A model generated the notes under the pieces. It made no database searches, had not been told where the DNA came from, and worked only from the letters and a program-made list of their open reading frames with translations. From DATATB01 sp036268995 (lineage in GTDB: Bacteria > Planctomycetota > Planctomycetia > Pirellulales > PNKZ01), in contig DATATB010000146.1 in the NCBI GenBank assembly GCA_036268995.1, positions 1-59,254 on the forward strand: DNA of 59,254 bases. Direction: 5' to 3'. Made by a program: the position numbers and the translations under genes. This document shows positions 26,038 to 34,471 of this stretch, one piece after another. How positions within the stretch are numbered: position 1 is the first letter of the stretch; every line of letters begins with the position of its first letter.

Positions 26038-27588
26038 GTGCAACCTGTCCTCGTGATTCTTACGGCCGTCCTGGCCGCCGCACTGACTTTCGCATTCGTC
26101 AAGCTGCTGGACTACCTGCGCAACACGGATGCCGAAAAACGAGCCCGCGACATCGTCGAGCGGGCCGAACGCGACATCGACACTCGGCGCAAGGAAGCCG
26201 AGCTGGAAATCAAAGGCATGGCCATCCAGCAAAAGGCCGATGGCGAAAAAGAACTCGGTCAACTCCGCCAGGAACTGCACGAGCGCGAACGCCTCCTCGA
26301 TAAGCGCCAAGACGCGCTCGAGCAGCAGTCCGACCAGCTGCGCAAGCAGGAAAAAATGGTCGAGAGCAACCAGCGCAAGCTGGCCGAACGCATCGAAGAA
26401 GCCAACCGCCGCAACGAAGAGCTGGCCAAGGTGCTGGACATGCAGCGGCAAACGCTGCACCAGCTGAGCGGCTTGAGCAAAGAAGAGGCCACGCGGCGGC
26501 TGCTGGAGCGGCTCGACAGCGAGCTGCAGCACGAGGCGGGCGCCCTGATTCTCAAGCACGAGCGGCGGATGGCCGAAATCTGCGAGGAAAAGAGCCGCGA
26601 CATCCTGATCACCGCCCTGCAGCGCTACGCGGCCGGCCACACGGCCGAAACCACGACCAGCACCGTCGACATTCCCAACGACGAAATGAAAGGCCGCATC
26701 ATCGGCCGCGAGGGACGCAACATTCGCGCCTTCGAAAAAGCCACCGGCGTGGACGTGATCATCGACGACACGCCCGGCGTGGTGATCGTCAGCGGCTTCG
26801 ATCCGGTGCGCCGCGAGGTGGCCCGGCTGTCGCTCAACAAGCTGATCGCCGACGGTCGCATCCATCCGGCGCGCATCGAAGAAATCGTCAACGAAACGCA
26901 GCGCGAGCTGGAGCAGCACCTGCAAAAGCTGGGCGAGGAGGCCGCGCAAGAGGCCGACGTCGGCGCCTTGAACGAGCGGATCGTGCACCTGTTGGGCCGC
27001 CTGCGCTTTCGCACCAGCTACAGCCAGAACGTGCTGCGGCATTCGATCGAAGTGGCTTTCCTCAGCGGCTTGATGGCCGAGGAGTTGGGCCTCGACGGCC
27101 GGCTGGCCCGGCGCTGCGGACTGCTGCACGACATCGGCAAGGCCGCCGACCACGACGCCGAGGGCGGGCATCCCAAGATCGGCGCCGAGTTGCTCAAGCG
27201 CTACGGCGAACGGCCCGAAGTGGTGCACGCGGCGCTGGGGCATCACGACGATCTGCGAATCGAGAATCCGTACACCGTGCTGGTGGCCGCGGCCGACGCG
27301 TGCAGCGCTTCGCGACCCGGCGCGCGGCGCGAGACGCTCGAGCGGTACATCAAGCGGATGGAAGAACTGGAGACGATCGCCGGTGGATTTCCCGGCGTGG
27401 AGCAGGCGTTTGCCATTCAGGCCGGCCGCGAGTTGCGCGTGATCGCCAGCGCCAAGGACACCACGGATGCCTCGGCCGCCAAGATTTGCCACGACATCGC
27501 CAAGGCCTTTGAAGAACAGTTGACGTATCCCGGCGAAATCAAGGTGACCGTGCTCCGCGAATCGCGATTCACCGACATGGCGCGCTGA
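26038..27588 (+). CDS. rny: ribonuclease Y
   Basis: The GTG at 26038 gives 516 residues, the usual family length, and places the N-terminal membrane anchor first (VLVILTAVLAAALTFAFVKLL). Then come a long coiled coil (about 25-170), a KH domain with GRIIGREGRN (219-228) and an HD phosphohydrolase domain with LLHDIGKA (His364, Asp365). RNase Y initiates mRNA decay at the inner membrane. An in-frame extension to 25855 is non-homologous. It is followed by ymdB, a partnership conserved in Firmicutes and other phyla. Confidence 0.95.
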   Translation: MQPVLVILTAVLAAALTFAFVKLLDYLRNTDAEKRARDIVERAERDIDTRRKEAELEIKGMAIQQKADGEKELGQLRQELHERERLLDKRQDALEQQSDQLRKQEKMVESNQRKLAERIEEANRRNEELAKVLDMQRQTLHQLSGLSKEEATRRLLERLDSELQHEAGALILKHERRMAEICEEKSRDILITALQRYAAGHTAETTTSTVDIPNDEMKGRIIGREGRNIRAFEKATGVDVIIDDTPGVVIVSGFDPVRREVARLSLNKLIADGRIHPARIEEIVNETQRELEQHLQKLGEEAAQEADVGALNERIVHLLGRLRFRTSYSQNVLRHSIEVAFLSGLMAEELGLDGRLARRCGLLHDIGKAADHDAEGGHPKIGAELLKRYGERPEVVHAALGHHDDLRIENPYTVLVAAADACSASRPGARRETLERYIKRMEELETIAGGFPGVEQAFAIQAGRELRVIASAKDTTDASAAKICHDIAKAFEEQLTYPGEIKVTVLRESRFTDMAR

Positions 27589-27604
27589 AGCGGTGCACTC
27601 GATC

Positions 27605-27688
27605 ATAAAGCCGCGACTGCTGGTCGCGGGGACAATCGGTGCGGCGCTTGGCCGCTGAGTTTCCGCGAGTGAGCGGTCGCGGCTTTAT
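27605..27688. repeat. 13-bp inverted repeat between rny and ymdB
   Basis: ATAAAGCCGCGAC (27605-27617) is perfectly complementary to GTCGCGGCTTTAT (27676-27688), with inner CCGCGAC/GTCGCGG dyads close to the left arm. It could end rny messages or protect them while ymdB starts 22 bases later. Confidence 0.6.
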
Positions 27689-27709
27689 AAAGAAGAGAGG
27701 TCCATCCGC

Positions 27710-28546
27710 GTGCGCATCCTGTTGATTGGCGATATCGTGGGCAAGCCGGGCCGCCGGATCATCGAACAGGTGCTGCCCGATTTGATCCGGCAGGAGCCGT
27801 TGGACCTGGTCATCGCCAATGGCGAGAACGCGGCAGCCGGCTCGGGCATCACGCCGGCCATCTATCGTCAACTGCTGGCCGCCGGCGTCGATTGCGTGAC
27901 GCTGGGCGACCACATCTTTCGGCGCAGCGAGATTAGCAGCGTTCTGGCCAGCGAGTCGAACATCGTCAAGCCGGCGAATTTTCCGCCGGAGGCTCCCGGC
28001 CGCGAATTCGCCGTGGTCGAGGCGCGTGGCGGCACGCGCGTGGCGGTGATCAGCCTGTTGGGCCGGGTGTTCATGCGGCCGGTCGATTGTCCGTGGGCGG
28101 CGGCCGACCGCGTGCTGGCCCAATTGCCGGCCGAGATCAAGGTGATCGTCGTCGACTTTCATGCCGAGGCCACGAGCGACAAGCAACTGATGGGCCGGCA
28201 CCTGGACGGCCGCGTGTCGGCCGTGCTCGGCACGCACACGCACGTGCCCACCGCTGACGAAGCGATTCTGCCCGGCGGCACGGCCTTTCAGTGCGACGTG
28301 GGCATGACCGGACCGTACGAAAGCATTTTGGGGCGGCGGATCGATCGCGTGATGGAAGCCACGCGCACTTTCGTGCCCGCGCAATTCGAAGTGGCCGAGA
28401 AGGACGTCCGCCTCTGCGGCTCGATCGTCGACGTCGACGAGCAAACCGGCCGAGCGATCGCGATCCGCCGGCTGCGGATCGACGGCGACGGAGTGGGTAC
28501 GGCGAAGGTTGCCGCGAACGTACATGGGGAAAATGATGAACGATGA
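27710..28546 (+). CDS. ymdB: YmdB-type metallophosphoesterase (TIGR00282)
   Basis: The 278-residue protein starts at a GTG preceded by AGAAGAGAGG. Diagnostic motifs are MRILLIGDIVGKPGRR, ANGENAAAGSGIT, CVTLGDHIF, VVDFHAEATSDK, LGTHTHVPTADE and GTAFQCDVGMTGP, giving the metal-binding Asp, Asn, Glu and His residues of TIGR00282. Members hydrolyse 2',3'-cyclic nucleotides and influence mRNA and biofilm regulation. The position directly after rny agrees with that role. The stop codon lies within the left arm of a 25-bp inverted repeat. Confidence 0.92.
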   Translation: MRILLIGDIVGKPGRRIIEQVLPDLIRQEPLDLVIANGENAAAGSGITPAIYRQLLAAGVDCVTLGDHIFRRSEISSVLASESNIVKPANFPPEAPGREFAVVEARGGTRVAVISLLGRVFMRPVDCPWAAADRVLAQLPAEIKVIVVDFHAEATSDKQLMGRHLDGRVSAVLGTHTHVPTADEAILPGGTAFQCDVGMTGPYESILGRRIDRVMEATRTFVPAQFEVAEKDVRLCGSIVDVDEQTGRAIAIRRLRIDGDGVGTAKVAANVHGENDER

Positions 28547-28620
28547 ACGATGAATGCGGAATGATGAATGCAAGACATTGTTTCCGCGATTCAATATTCA
28601 TCATTCCGCATTCATCGTTC
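28545..28620. repeat. 25-bp perfect inverted repeat at the ymdB 3' end
   Basis: Bases 28545-28569 (core GATGAATGCGGAATGATGAA) are exactly complementary to 28596-28620, separated by 26 bases. The arms are AT-richer than the surrounding genes and contain GATGAAT/GATGAAC subrepeats. The position at the ymdB stop suggests a strong 3' mRNA stem, or a small non-autonomous mobile repeat. Confidence 0.85.
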
Positions 28621-28691
28621 TGATTTGCCAAATCTCTCTTGCGGCCGGCTGCGGCGGCCGCTATCTTTCCGCACCTTTCTGATTGTTCGTT

Positions 28692-29135
28692 GTGGACCAG
28701 TCCAGCCAACAAGTTCATGTCCGGTTGTCGCCTGCGGCCAGGTGTTTTCTGGCGCTGCTGGGCGGCGGCCTGTTGCTGGCGCTGGTGATTGCCGCTTGCT
28801 TGCAGCCGGATCCGCGCGGATTCGGAACGCACGAGCATTTAGGCTTGCCGCCATGCACGTTTTCCACCTGGTTTGGGCTCCGTTGCCCGTTTTGCGGCAT
28901 GACGACCGCTTGGGCGCACACGCTGCGCGGCCAGTTGGCCGCCGCGGTGGCAGCCAATGCGGGCGGTCCGCTGCTGGCGCTGGCGGCAATGCTGGCCGGA
29001 CCCTGGATGCTGGCTTCGGCAATTCGCGGCCGGCCGGTGCTTGGCCGGCCCAGCGATCTGCTGCTGGCAACGGCGGGCCTGGCGGTCACGGCCGTGATCT
29101 TGATCGACTGGCTGCGGCGCATCCTGCCCGGCTGA
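28692..29135 (+). CDS. DUF2752 membrane protein
   Basis: About 147 residues from the GTG at 28692 (a TTG at 28683 is an alternative). Three hydrophobic helices (FLALLGGGLLLALVIAACL, about 75-100, and about 118-140) surround the DUF2752 core CTFSTWFGLRCPFCGMTTAW with its CPxCGMT motif. The family is of unknown function; the Cys motif suggests metal or redox chemistry at the membrane. It stands between the ymdB inverted repeat and a lipoprotein gene on the same strand. Confidence 0.78.
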   Translation: MDQSSQQVHVRLSPAARCFLALLGGGLLLALVIAACLQPDPRGFGTHEHLGLPPCTFSTWFGLRCPFCGMTTAWAHTLRGQLAAAVAANAGGPLLALAAMLAGPWMLASAIRGRPVLGRPSDLLLATAGLAVTAVILIDWLRRILPG

Positions 29136-29222
29136 TCGGCCGAGAGCGATCGAACACACGTCTGCTTGTCGACAACCGTCTCACATCTCCCAGTCGCGGT
29201 TTAGCCCACAGGTAATCGAGCG

Positions 29223-29885
29223 ATGGATCGCACCCTTCGGAACTTCGGGGTCATGCTGCTGGCCGCATTGATTGGCGGAATGCTGATTGCCTGCCAGAGC
29301 GGCTGTGTGAATGCCTTGGCTGGCGCCATGTACATCATCAAGGGCAACGACGTCGACCCCGAGTTCCCAGGCCTCAAGAGCAAACGCGTGGCAATCGTCT
29401 GCCGGCCGGTGGTGGAGTTGCAGTACACGACCGGCAACGTCCACGCCGAAATCGCCAGGCAGCTCGGCATTTTGTTGAGGCAGCACCAGAGCAAGATCCA
29501 GATCATCGACGCGCAAAAAGTCAGCGAGTGGACCGACGAGCACGAGTGGACCGAATTCAACGAAATCGGCGAAGCGCTGGACGCCGACATGGTGGTCGGC
29601 ATCGACCTGGAGCACTTCAGCATCTACCAGGGCCAGACCCTGTATCAAGGCAAGGCGCAGGTGGCCGTGCAGGTCATCGACATGAAAGACCACGGCAAGA
29701 TCGCCTTCGAGAGCCACATGCCGCAGTTGGTGTATCCGCCCAACACGGGCGTGCCCACCTCGGAGAAACCGGAAGAGGAATTCCGCCGGCAGTTCATCAA
29801 GGTGCTGGCCGATCGCATCGGCCGCTACTTCTATCCGCACGATGCCACGCAAGATTTCGCCCGCGATAGCGACTCGCTGAACTAA
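29223..29885 (+). CDS. lipoprotein, hypothetical
   Basis: The 220-residue protein has a basic N-terminus, a hydrophobic helix and a lipobox LIAC (Cys24), predicting a lipoprotein. A second Cys follows four residues later. The mature region has an alternating alpha/beta pattern with KRVAIVCRPVVELQY, IDAQKVSEWTDEHEW, DADMVVGIDLEHFS and VAVQVIDMKDHGKIAFES. This pattern resembles periplasmic proteins of the TolB-N/CsgG-like kind, but the match is not firm. No catalytic motif is apparent. It is the last gene before a hairpin-rich stretch. Confidence 0.68.
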   Translation: MDRTLRNFGVMLLAALIGGMLIACQSGCVNALAGAMYIIKGNDVDPEFPGLKSKRVAIVCRPVVELQYTTGNVHAEIARQLGILLRQHQSKIQIIDAQKVSEWTDEHEWTEFNEIGEALDADMVVGIDLEHFSIYQGQTLYQGKAQVAVQVIDMKDHGKIAFESHMPQLVYPPNTGVPTSEKPEEEFRRQFIKVLADRIGRYFYPHDATQDFARDSDSLN

Positions 29886-29890
29886 GTAGC

Positions 29891-29924
29891 AGGCCACATT
29901 CCGTGTGCCGTAACCACTGCGCGA
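29891..29924. repeat. copy 2 of the GTGCCGTAAC motif
   Basis: The sequence GGCCACATTCCGTGTGCCGT continuing into AACCACTGCGCGAG resembles 12192-12224 (shared GTGCCGTAAC, then CTGCGC and GCGA). The dyad is imperfect. It lies just after the lipoprotein stop codon. Confidence 0.35.
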
Positions 29925-29963
29925 GAAGTCTCCCCCTTCGCCAACCGACCCCTGCCGAGCGAC

Positions 29964-30016
29964 GGCTCACAGAGTGAGCCTGCTCCTAAGCCAAGATAAA
30001 GAGGAATTTATCTTGG
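29964..30016. terminator. two successive hairpins after the lipoprotein gene
   Basis: GGCTCAC-AGA-GTGAGCC (29964-29980) and CCAAGATAAA-gaggaa-TTTATCTTGG (29991-30016, 10-bp perfect stem) lie in the gap before the small gene at 30113. The second is AT-rich and unlike the local composition. They may terminate the lipoprotein transcript or form a small RNA leader. Confidence 0.5.
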
Positions 30017-30112
30017 GCTCAACGGCCCTTCATGGTGCCACTCTAGACTTTCCTTGTGGACTGCGAGACGCATTGCTCGCAGCCATCTGGAAAATCTTCG
30101 AGGAGCCGAACC

Positions 30113-30343
30113 ATGGAGACCATCGAGCTGTTGGGCGTGCTGGGACCGATTTGCCTGGGCATCGCGATCGGCGTGCCCGTCGGTAAGGCGGTGCTCTACC
30201 TGATCAACGCGATCGAACGCGTCAGCCAGGCCTGGGATGCCAGGCGCGCCACCTCGCGTCGCCGTTGCGAGAGCCCGCTGCGACGGCCTCGGCTTGCCAT
30301 CAGGCAAACATCCACGCTCGGCCGGGCGCCAGCTGGCGTATAA
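30113..30343 (+). CDS. small hydrophobic protein, hypothetical
   Basis: A 76-residue frame starts at an ATG preceded by GAGGAG at good spacing. The N-terminal half is a single helix-like hydrophobic stretch (LLGVLGPICLGIAIGVPVGKAVLYLI) followed by an Arg-rich tail. The strong ribosome binding site argues for expression; the Arg-rich end could be a wrong-frame tail. It ends 38 bases before the response regulator, so it may be the first gene of that operon. Function is unknown. Confidence 0.5.
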   Translation: METIELLGVLGPICLGIAIGVPVGKAVLYLINAIERVSQAWDARRATSRRRCESPLRRPRLAIRQTSTLGRAPAGV

Positions 30344-30381
30344 TCGCCCGGGGGACTTCCACCGGGCAAGCGAGCGAAGCG

Positions 30382-31083
30382 ATGGGCATCCGCATTCTGA
30401 TCGTCGAAGACGACGACCTGATCGGGGATTCCCTGGTCCGCGGCCTGCGAGAAGAGGGTTTCTCCGTGTTGCGAGCCGCTGATGGCGCCTCCGCCTGGGC
30501 CGCGTTGCAGGGCGAGCGCTGGGACGTGGTGGTGCTCGATTGGTGGCTGCCGGTTGAAGACGGTTTGAGCGTATTGAAGCGACTGCGGCAGTCTGACCGG
30601 CAGACACCCGTGCTGTTTTTGACGGCGCGCGACGCGATCGACGAGCGCGTGCAAGGCCTGGACGCCGGCGCCGACGACTACTTGTGCAAGCCGTTTGCGT
30701 TCGAAGAGTTGCTGGCCCGGATTCGCGCGCTGCTGCGGCGGCGCGAAGACCGGGCGGATAGCGTGCTGATCTTTCGAGACTTGCAGCTCGATCTCAAGAC
30801 TCAGCGTGTGCGGCGTGCCGGCCAGAGCGTGGATCTGACCGCGAAGGAATACTCGCTGCTCGTGTACTTTCTGCGTCATCCGAATGAGGTCCTCTCGCGC
30901 ACGCGGATCTACGAGCACGTGTGGGACGAGCGCTACGACGGCCTGTCCAATACGCTCGAAGTGCATATCAAGGATCTGCGGCGCAAGCTCGAAGCGCATG
31001 GTGACCGGCTGATTCACACCGAGCGCGGCCGCGGCTACTTGTTCGGCGATTCTCCCGGCTCGACGGACCAGGAAGTGCCATGA
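30382..31083 (+). CDS. OmpR/PhoB-type response regulator
   Basis: The 233-residue protein has a receiver domain with acidic cluster Asp10-12, phosphoacceptor Asp53 in VVVLDWWLP, Thr81 in FLTA and Lys103 in LCKPF. A winged-helix DNA-binding domain follows (about 126-225: DLTAKEYSLLVYFLRHPNEVLSR, NTLEVHIKDLRRKL). It is phosphorylated by the kinase encoded next (ATGA overlap, 31080-31083) and should control transcription. The target genes are unknown. Upstream in-frame extension to 30265 lacks homology. Confidence 0.94.
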   Translation: MGIRILIVEDDDLIGDSLVRGLREEGFSVLRAADGASAWAALQGERWDVVVLDWWLPVEDGLSVLKRLRQSDRQTPVLFLTARDAIDERVQGLDAGADDYLCKPFAFEELLARIRALLRRREDRADSVLIFRDLQLDLKTQRVRRAGQSVDLTAKEYSLLVYFLRHPNEVLSRTRIYEHVWDERYDGLSNTLEVHIKDLRRKLEAHGDRLIHTERGRGYLFGDSPGSTDQEVP

Positions 31084-32603
31084 GTCTGGTCAACCGTTTA
31101 TCCGCTTTTTTTCTCGCGGCCTTGGCCTTGATCCTGGCCGTCTTCTCGCTCGCGTTGTGCGCGCTGGCGGCTCACCATTTGGAGCGCCAACTGGACCAGC
31201 GGCTGTCCGGCACGCTCGATGCGCTCGAAGCCGCGTTGCACGTCGAGCCCGACGGCATGGAATGGAAACCGCAAGAGCGGCGGCTGACGCTGGGGCTGGA
31301 CAACTCGGTGGAATCGGCCCGCTGGGCGATTGCCGCTCCGCGGGGACCGCTGATCGACCAGTCCGCAAACTCGCGCGGCGGCAATTTTCCGGTTTCGTGG
31401 CTGCCCGCGGCGTGGCCCGCTGGGCCGCCCGAGGCGACCGTGTACGAAAGCGTGCCCGGCTGGCGCCTGGCGGCTCGGCGGCTGCGGCTGGCCGAGATGT
31501 TGGCGCGCGGCCGGAAAGATTCGGAGGATGACGAGGCCAACGACGAGGGCGAATACTCGGAATTGACCCTCACCGCCGGACTATCTCCCGAGCCCATGCG
31601 CGCCAGCCTCCACCAATTGGAACTCGTTTTGGCTGGGCTGTCGCTGGTCGCATGGCTGGCCTGTGCGGTGGCTGGCCGGCAGTTCTGCCGGCAAGCGTTG
31701 GCGCCGGTGAGCCGCTTAGCTATCGCTGCCCGGCAAATCCCGGCCAACGATGCGGCCGGGCGCTTGCCCAGTCCCGGCAGCCACGACGAACTGGAACAGT
31801 TGACGATTGCCTTCAACGGTCTGCTCGACCGGCTGCACGCCTCGTCCGATCGGCAGCGGCGCTTTGCCAGCGACGCATCGCACCAGTTACGCACGCCGAT
31901 CAGCGGGCTGTTAAGCCTGGTCGAGGTCATCCGGCGGCGGCAGCGGCCGGCCGGCGAGTACGAGGAAGCGCTGGATCGGATTCACCACGAAGCCACGCGC
32001 ATGCGGCAGATGATCGAATCGTTGCTGTTTCTTGCCCGAAACGAATCCGACGCGGCCGCCGTGCAAACCGAGCCGGTCGATCTCAACGTCTGGATTCCCG
32101 AGCAACTCCAGCGCTGGAGTCACCATGCGCGGGCGGCCGATTTTCGTTCGGCCGTTGCGAGTGATCGGCCTGCGTGGGTCGACGCGCAGCCGGTGTTGCT
32201 GTCGCAGATTTTCGACAACCTGCTGGACAACGCCTGCAAGTACAGTGAGCCGGGATCGCCAATCACGATTTCAGTCTGGACCGAAAGCACCGAGACGGGA
32301 TTCGCGGTTGCGGACCAAGGCCCCGGCATCGCCCCAGAGGATCTGCCGCGCATCTTCGAGCCGTTCTTCCGCGCTTCGAGCGCGCTGGGCGGCGGCAGGA
32401 CCGGCTCGGGCTTGGGACTACCGATCGCCCGCAAAATGGCCGCGAGCCTCGGCGGCCGCATCGATGTTCAAACTGCTCAAGGCCAAGGAACGCGCTTTGT
32501 CGTCGGCTTCAAAGCGGCAAAGCCTGGCCGCGGGCGTGCACCGCAACTCGCCCCGCCCGAGCCGACGATGGCGACCCGGTCGCCGCCGAGACCAAGCGAG
32601 TGA
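31080..32603 (+). CDS. sensor histidine kinase
   Basis: The 507-residue kinase has two transmembrane segments (about 10-31 and 181-200) enclosing a periplasmic sensor of about 150 residues, with a short acidic stretch near 148-160. A HAMP domain (about 200-253), a dimerisation/phosphoacceptor helix with His268 in FASDASHQLRTP, and a HATPase_c domain with N-box NLLDNACKYSE, DQGPGI and GSGLGL follow. It partners the overlapping response regulator. The C-terminal tail (about 30 residues, Pro/Arg-rich) is an extension. The signal is not predictable. Confidence 0.93.
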   Translation: MSLVNRLSAFFLAALALILAVFSLALCALAAHHLERQLDQRLSGTLDALEAALHVEPDGMEWKPQERRLTLGLDNSVESARWAIAAPRGPLIDQSANSRGGNFPVSWLPAAWPAGPPEATVYESVPGWRLAARRLRLAEMLARGRKDSEDDEANDEGEYSELTLTAGLSPEPMRASLHQLELVLAGLSLVAWLACAVAGRQFCRQALAPVSRLAIAARQIPANDAAGRLPSPGSHDELEQLTIAFNGLLDRLHASSDRQRRFASDASHQLRTPISGLLSLVEVIRRRQRPAGEYEEALDRIHHEATRMRQMIESLLFLARNESDAAAVQTEPVDLNVWIPEQLQRWSHHARAADFRSAVASDRPAWVDAQPVLLSQIFDNLLDNACKYSEPGSPITISVWTESTETGFAVADQGPGIAPEDLPRIFEPFFRASSALGGGRTGSGLGLPIARKMAASLGGRIDVQTAQGQGTRFVVGFKAAKPGRGRAPQLAPPEPTMATRSPPRPSE

Positions 32604-32638
32604 AAGCGGCGTTGCCGACGCGGATTGCCTAATCGAAT

Positions 32639-33007
32639 CTACTGGTTGCTGCGGTCGACTTCGTCTTTCGTCAGCGCGAAGATCACTGTGTTGACCCAGA
32701 CGAGATTCCAACACAGAAGGCACAGTGTGGCTCCGCCACCAGCGACCATAAGGGCCCCGCCCAACCCCAGACTCGTAGTGCGCTCGAGCGTCGCTGCTGC
32801 GGCGATCATCGCGGAAAATACCACCACGTTGCGGAACTTCATCACAGCGATCAACCCGGGGCGCCGGGTCATGCCGCGTCGGGCTAGAACACGAATCGCG
32901 GCGTCGTCCATACTGGATAGGTGAGGAAACTGCCTCGCGTGTGTGTACGGTCGAAGGAAGCGACGGCGGCGGAGTTTCTCGTCCATGCGGGTAGTCCGGC
33001 TCGGCAA
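32639..33007 (-). CDS. two-helix membrane protein, hypothetical
   Basis: A 122-codon frame has a basic N-terminus and two hydrophobic segments (VVVFSAMIAAAATL and LGGALMVAGGGATLCLLCWNLVWV), then a charged DEVDRSNQ end. The helix pattern favours a real membrane protein; the exact start is uncertain (ATGs at 33007, 32986 and near 32910). It follows the HIT gene on the same strand with a 24-base gap. No family was recognised. Confidence 0.45.
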   Translation of the reverse strand: MPSRTTRMDEKLRRRRFLRPYTHARQFPHLSSMDDAAIRVLARRGMTRRPGLIAVMKFRNVVVFSAMIAAAATLERTTSLGLGGALMVAGGGATLCLLCWNLVWVNTVIFALTKDEVDRSNQ

Positions 33008-33031
33008 GGCGTGCAGCAGCGGCAGCGTCTT

Positions 33032-33373
33032 TCAACCGGGCGGCCAGCCGAGTTGCCGGCCGCCGAGCAGGTGGAGATGCAGATGATCGACGGTCTGACC
33101 GGCGTCGGGCCCGCAGTTGATCGTGACGCGGTAGCCGGTCGCGAGGCCGAGCTGTTCGGCCAGGCGGCGAATGACGACGAACAGATGCCCCACTAGCGCG
33201 GCATCACCCTCTTCGATGCTCGCCATCGAAGGAATCGGCCGCCGCGGCACTACCAGCAGGTGCGTCGGCGCCTGCGGATTGATGTCGCGAATGGCGAAGC
33301 ACTGCGGATCTTCGTAGACAATCTCTGCCGAGATTTCGCGGTCGATGATCTTTTGGAAAATCGTCTTGGACAT
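33032..33373 (-). CDS. HIT family protein (HINT-like)
   Basis: The 113-residue protein spans the whole HIT domain. FQKIIDREISAEIVYEDP is the family N-terminus, HLLVVPRRPIPSM the middle, and the catalytic histidine triad is His97, His99, His101 in DHLHLHLLGG. HINT-type enzymes hydrolyse nucleoside phosphoramidates and adenylylated substrates in the cytoplasm. The ATG at 33373 was chosen as the domain start. It is 56 bases downstream of the Trm112-like gene on the same strand. Confidence 0.92.
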   Translation of the reverse strand: MSKTIFQKIIDREISAEIVYEDPQCFAIRDINPQAPTHLLVVPRRPIPSMASIEEGDAALVGHLFVVIRRLAEQLGLATGYRVTINCGPDAGQTVDHLHLHLLGGRQLGWPPG

Positions 33374-33429
33374 AGCTGGCCTCCTGGCTCGTGCCACTGA
33401 TAGCTTCGTCAAAGGCGAGCCCCATGGCG

Positions 33430-33723
33430 TCAGCCTGGGGAGTCTTCTTCTTCCGGCAGCTGCTCGAGCGGAATGCATTCATCGATCAGCAGAATGGGAA
33501 TGCCATCGACGATCGGGTACAAGCCCAGCCGGTCGCCGCGGAGCAGGCCACCGTCCAGCGGTGTTTCCAGGACGACGCCGGCTTGGTTGCGCAGTTCGCG
33601 GCGAGCGATCCGCCGGTTGGCGGCTTGGATCAGCCGGTCGTCGGCAATCTTCAGAGGCGTGCGCGTGGCGGGGCATACCAGCATCGCCAGCAGTTGAGGA
33701 TTGATGGCATTCACAGACAGCAT
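33430..33723 (-). CDS. Trm112 family protein
   Basis: The 97-residue protein has LLAMLVCPATRTPLKIADDRLI, the typical Trm112p-like start with one Cys of the usual zinc pair, and GLYPIVDGIPILLIDECIPL at the end. Trm112 proteins activate RNA or protein methyltransferases; in bacteria the short forms are often of unknown role. The start at 33723 precedes the domain; a longer frame to 33774 is less likely. It forms a probable operon with the HIT gene. The second zinc ligand is not obvious. Confidence 0.82.
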   Translation of the reverse strand: MLSVNAINPQLLAMLVCPATRTPLKIADDRLIQAANRRIARRELRNQAGVVLETPLDGGLLRGDRLGLYPIVDGIPILLIDECIPLEQLPEEEDSPG

Positions 33724-33889
33724 CTCTCGGCGGGAAGCAAAAACCGGGCGGGGGCCGATAAAACTCGGAATCACCGCCCATTTCGATTCAAGCAGTTATA
33801 AGGAACGTGCCGAATATCGGATAGAGCCGGCTGCCCCCAGGCACCGGCCTCTATGCTGCCAAGGGGAGGCGCATCGGGAAGTAAGGACG

Positions 33890-34471
33890 ATGTTGCTCCG
33901 ACTGTCGATTCTTAGCGGATGGCTCGCCATTCTGGCTGTCACGGGGCCACTCGAGGCCGCCGATGTCCGCTATTACCAGGAAAACGGCATCACCTACCGC
34001 GAAACGCGGTACACGGTGCAGCATCCCGTGACCGAAACGGTGCTCGTCGACCAGCAGCACACCGTCTATCGCGAGAAGGTCGACACTACGCTGCAAGACT
34101 CGGTTCGCACGGTTCAGGTGCCGGTGACCGAGTACCGCAGCGAAATGTTCGTGGTCAATCGCTGGAACCCGTTTGCCAAGCCCTACCTCGCCCAGCGGCT
34201 TGTGCCCGTGACGCGGATGGTGACGCGCACCGAAACGGCAAAGCTACCGGTGGGCCAGCGGCAACTCGTGCCCGTGACGACGACGGTCAAAGTGCCCGTC
34301 GTGCGGACGCGGATGGTGAACGAAGAGATCACGAGCCGCATTGCGGTCGCCGGGCCGCCACCGACGGCGCCCAGCCCCACGTCGCCGCCTTCATCAAACG
34401 CCCCGGCCGTGGCCGCTGGTTCATCGCCGAAAACAGCCGCCGCCGCCCCGGTCGGCACTCAATCGCGATAA
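33890..34471 (+). CDS. secreted protein with VPVT-type repeats, hypothetical
   Basis: The 193-residue protein has a signal peptide (LLRLSILSGWLAILAVTGPLEAA) and then a beta-rich run of short repeats built on T-V-x-x-P-V-T (for example TVQHPVTETVL, TVQVPVTEYRS, RLVPVTRMVTRT, QLVPVTTTVKVPV), ending in a Pro/Ala-rich tail. Such repeated strands resemble planctomycete proteins of unknown function with pseudo-symmetric beta structure. The start at 33890 was chosen because the signal begins there. A hairpin overlaps its end at 34471-34521. Confidence 0.7.
   Translation: MLLRLSILSGWLAILAVTGPLEAADVRYYQENGITYRETRYTVQHPVTETVLVDQQHTVYREKVDTTLQDSVRTVQVPVTEYRSEMFVVNRWNPFAKPYLAQRLVPVTRMVTRTETAKLPVGQRQLVPVTTTVKVPVVRTRMVNEEITSRIAVAGPPPTAPSPTSPPSSNAPAVAAGSSPKTAAAAPVGTQSR

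Noticed and set aside
25780..27606. 608-codon open frame antisense to rny
   Set aside because: GC-rich coding DNA creates long antisense frames. The plus strand encodes a complete RNase Y with KH and HD domains, and the antisense product has no domain character.
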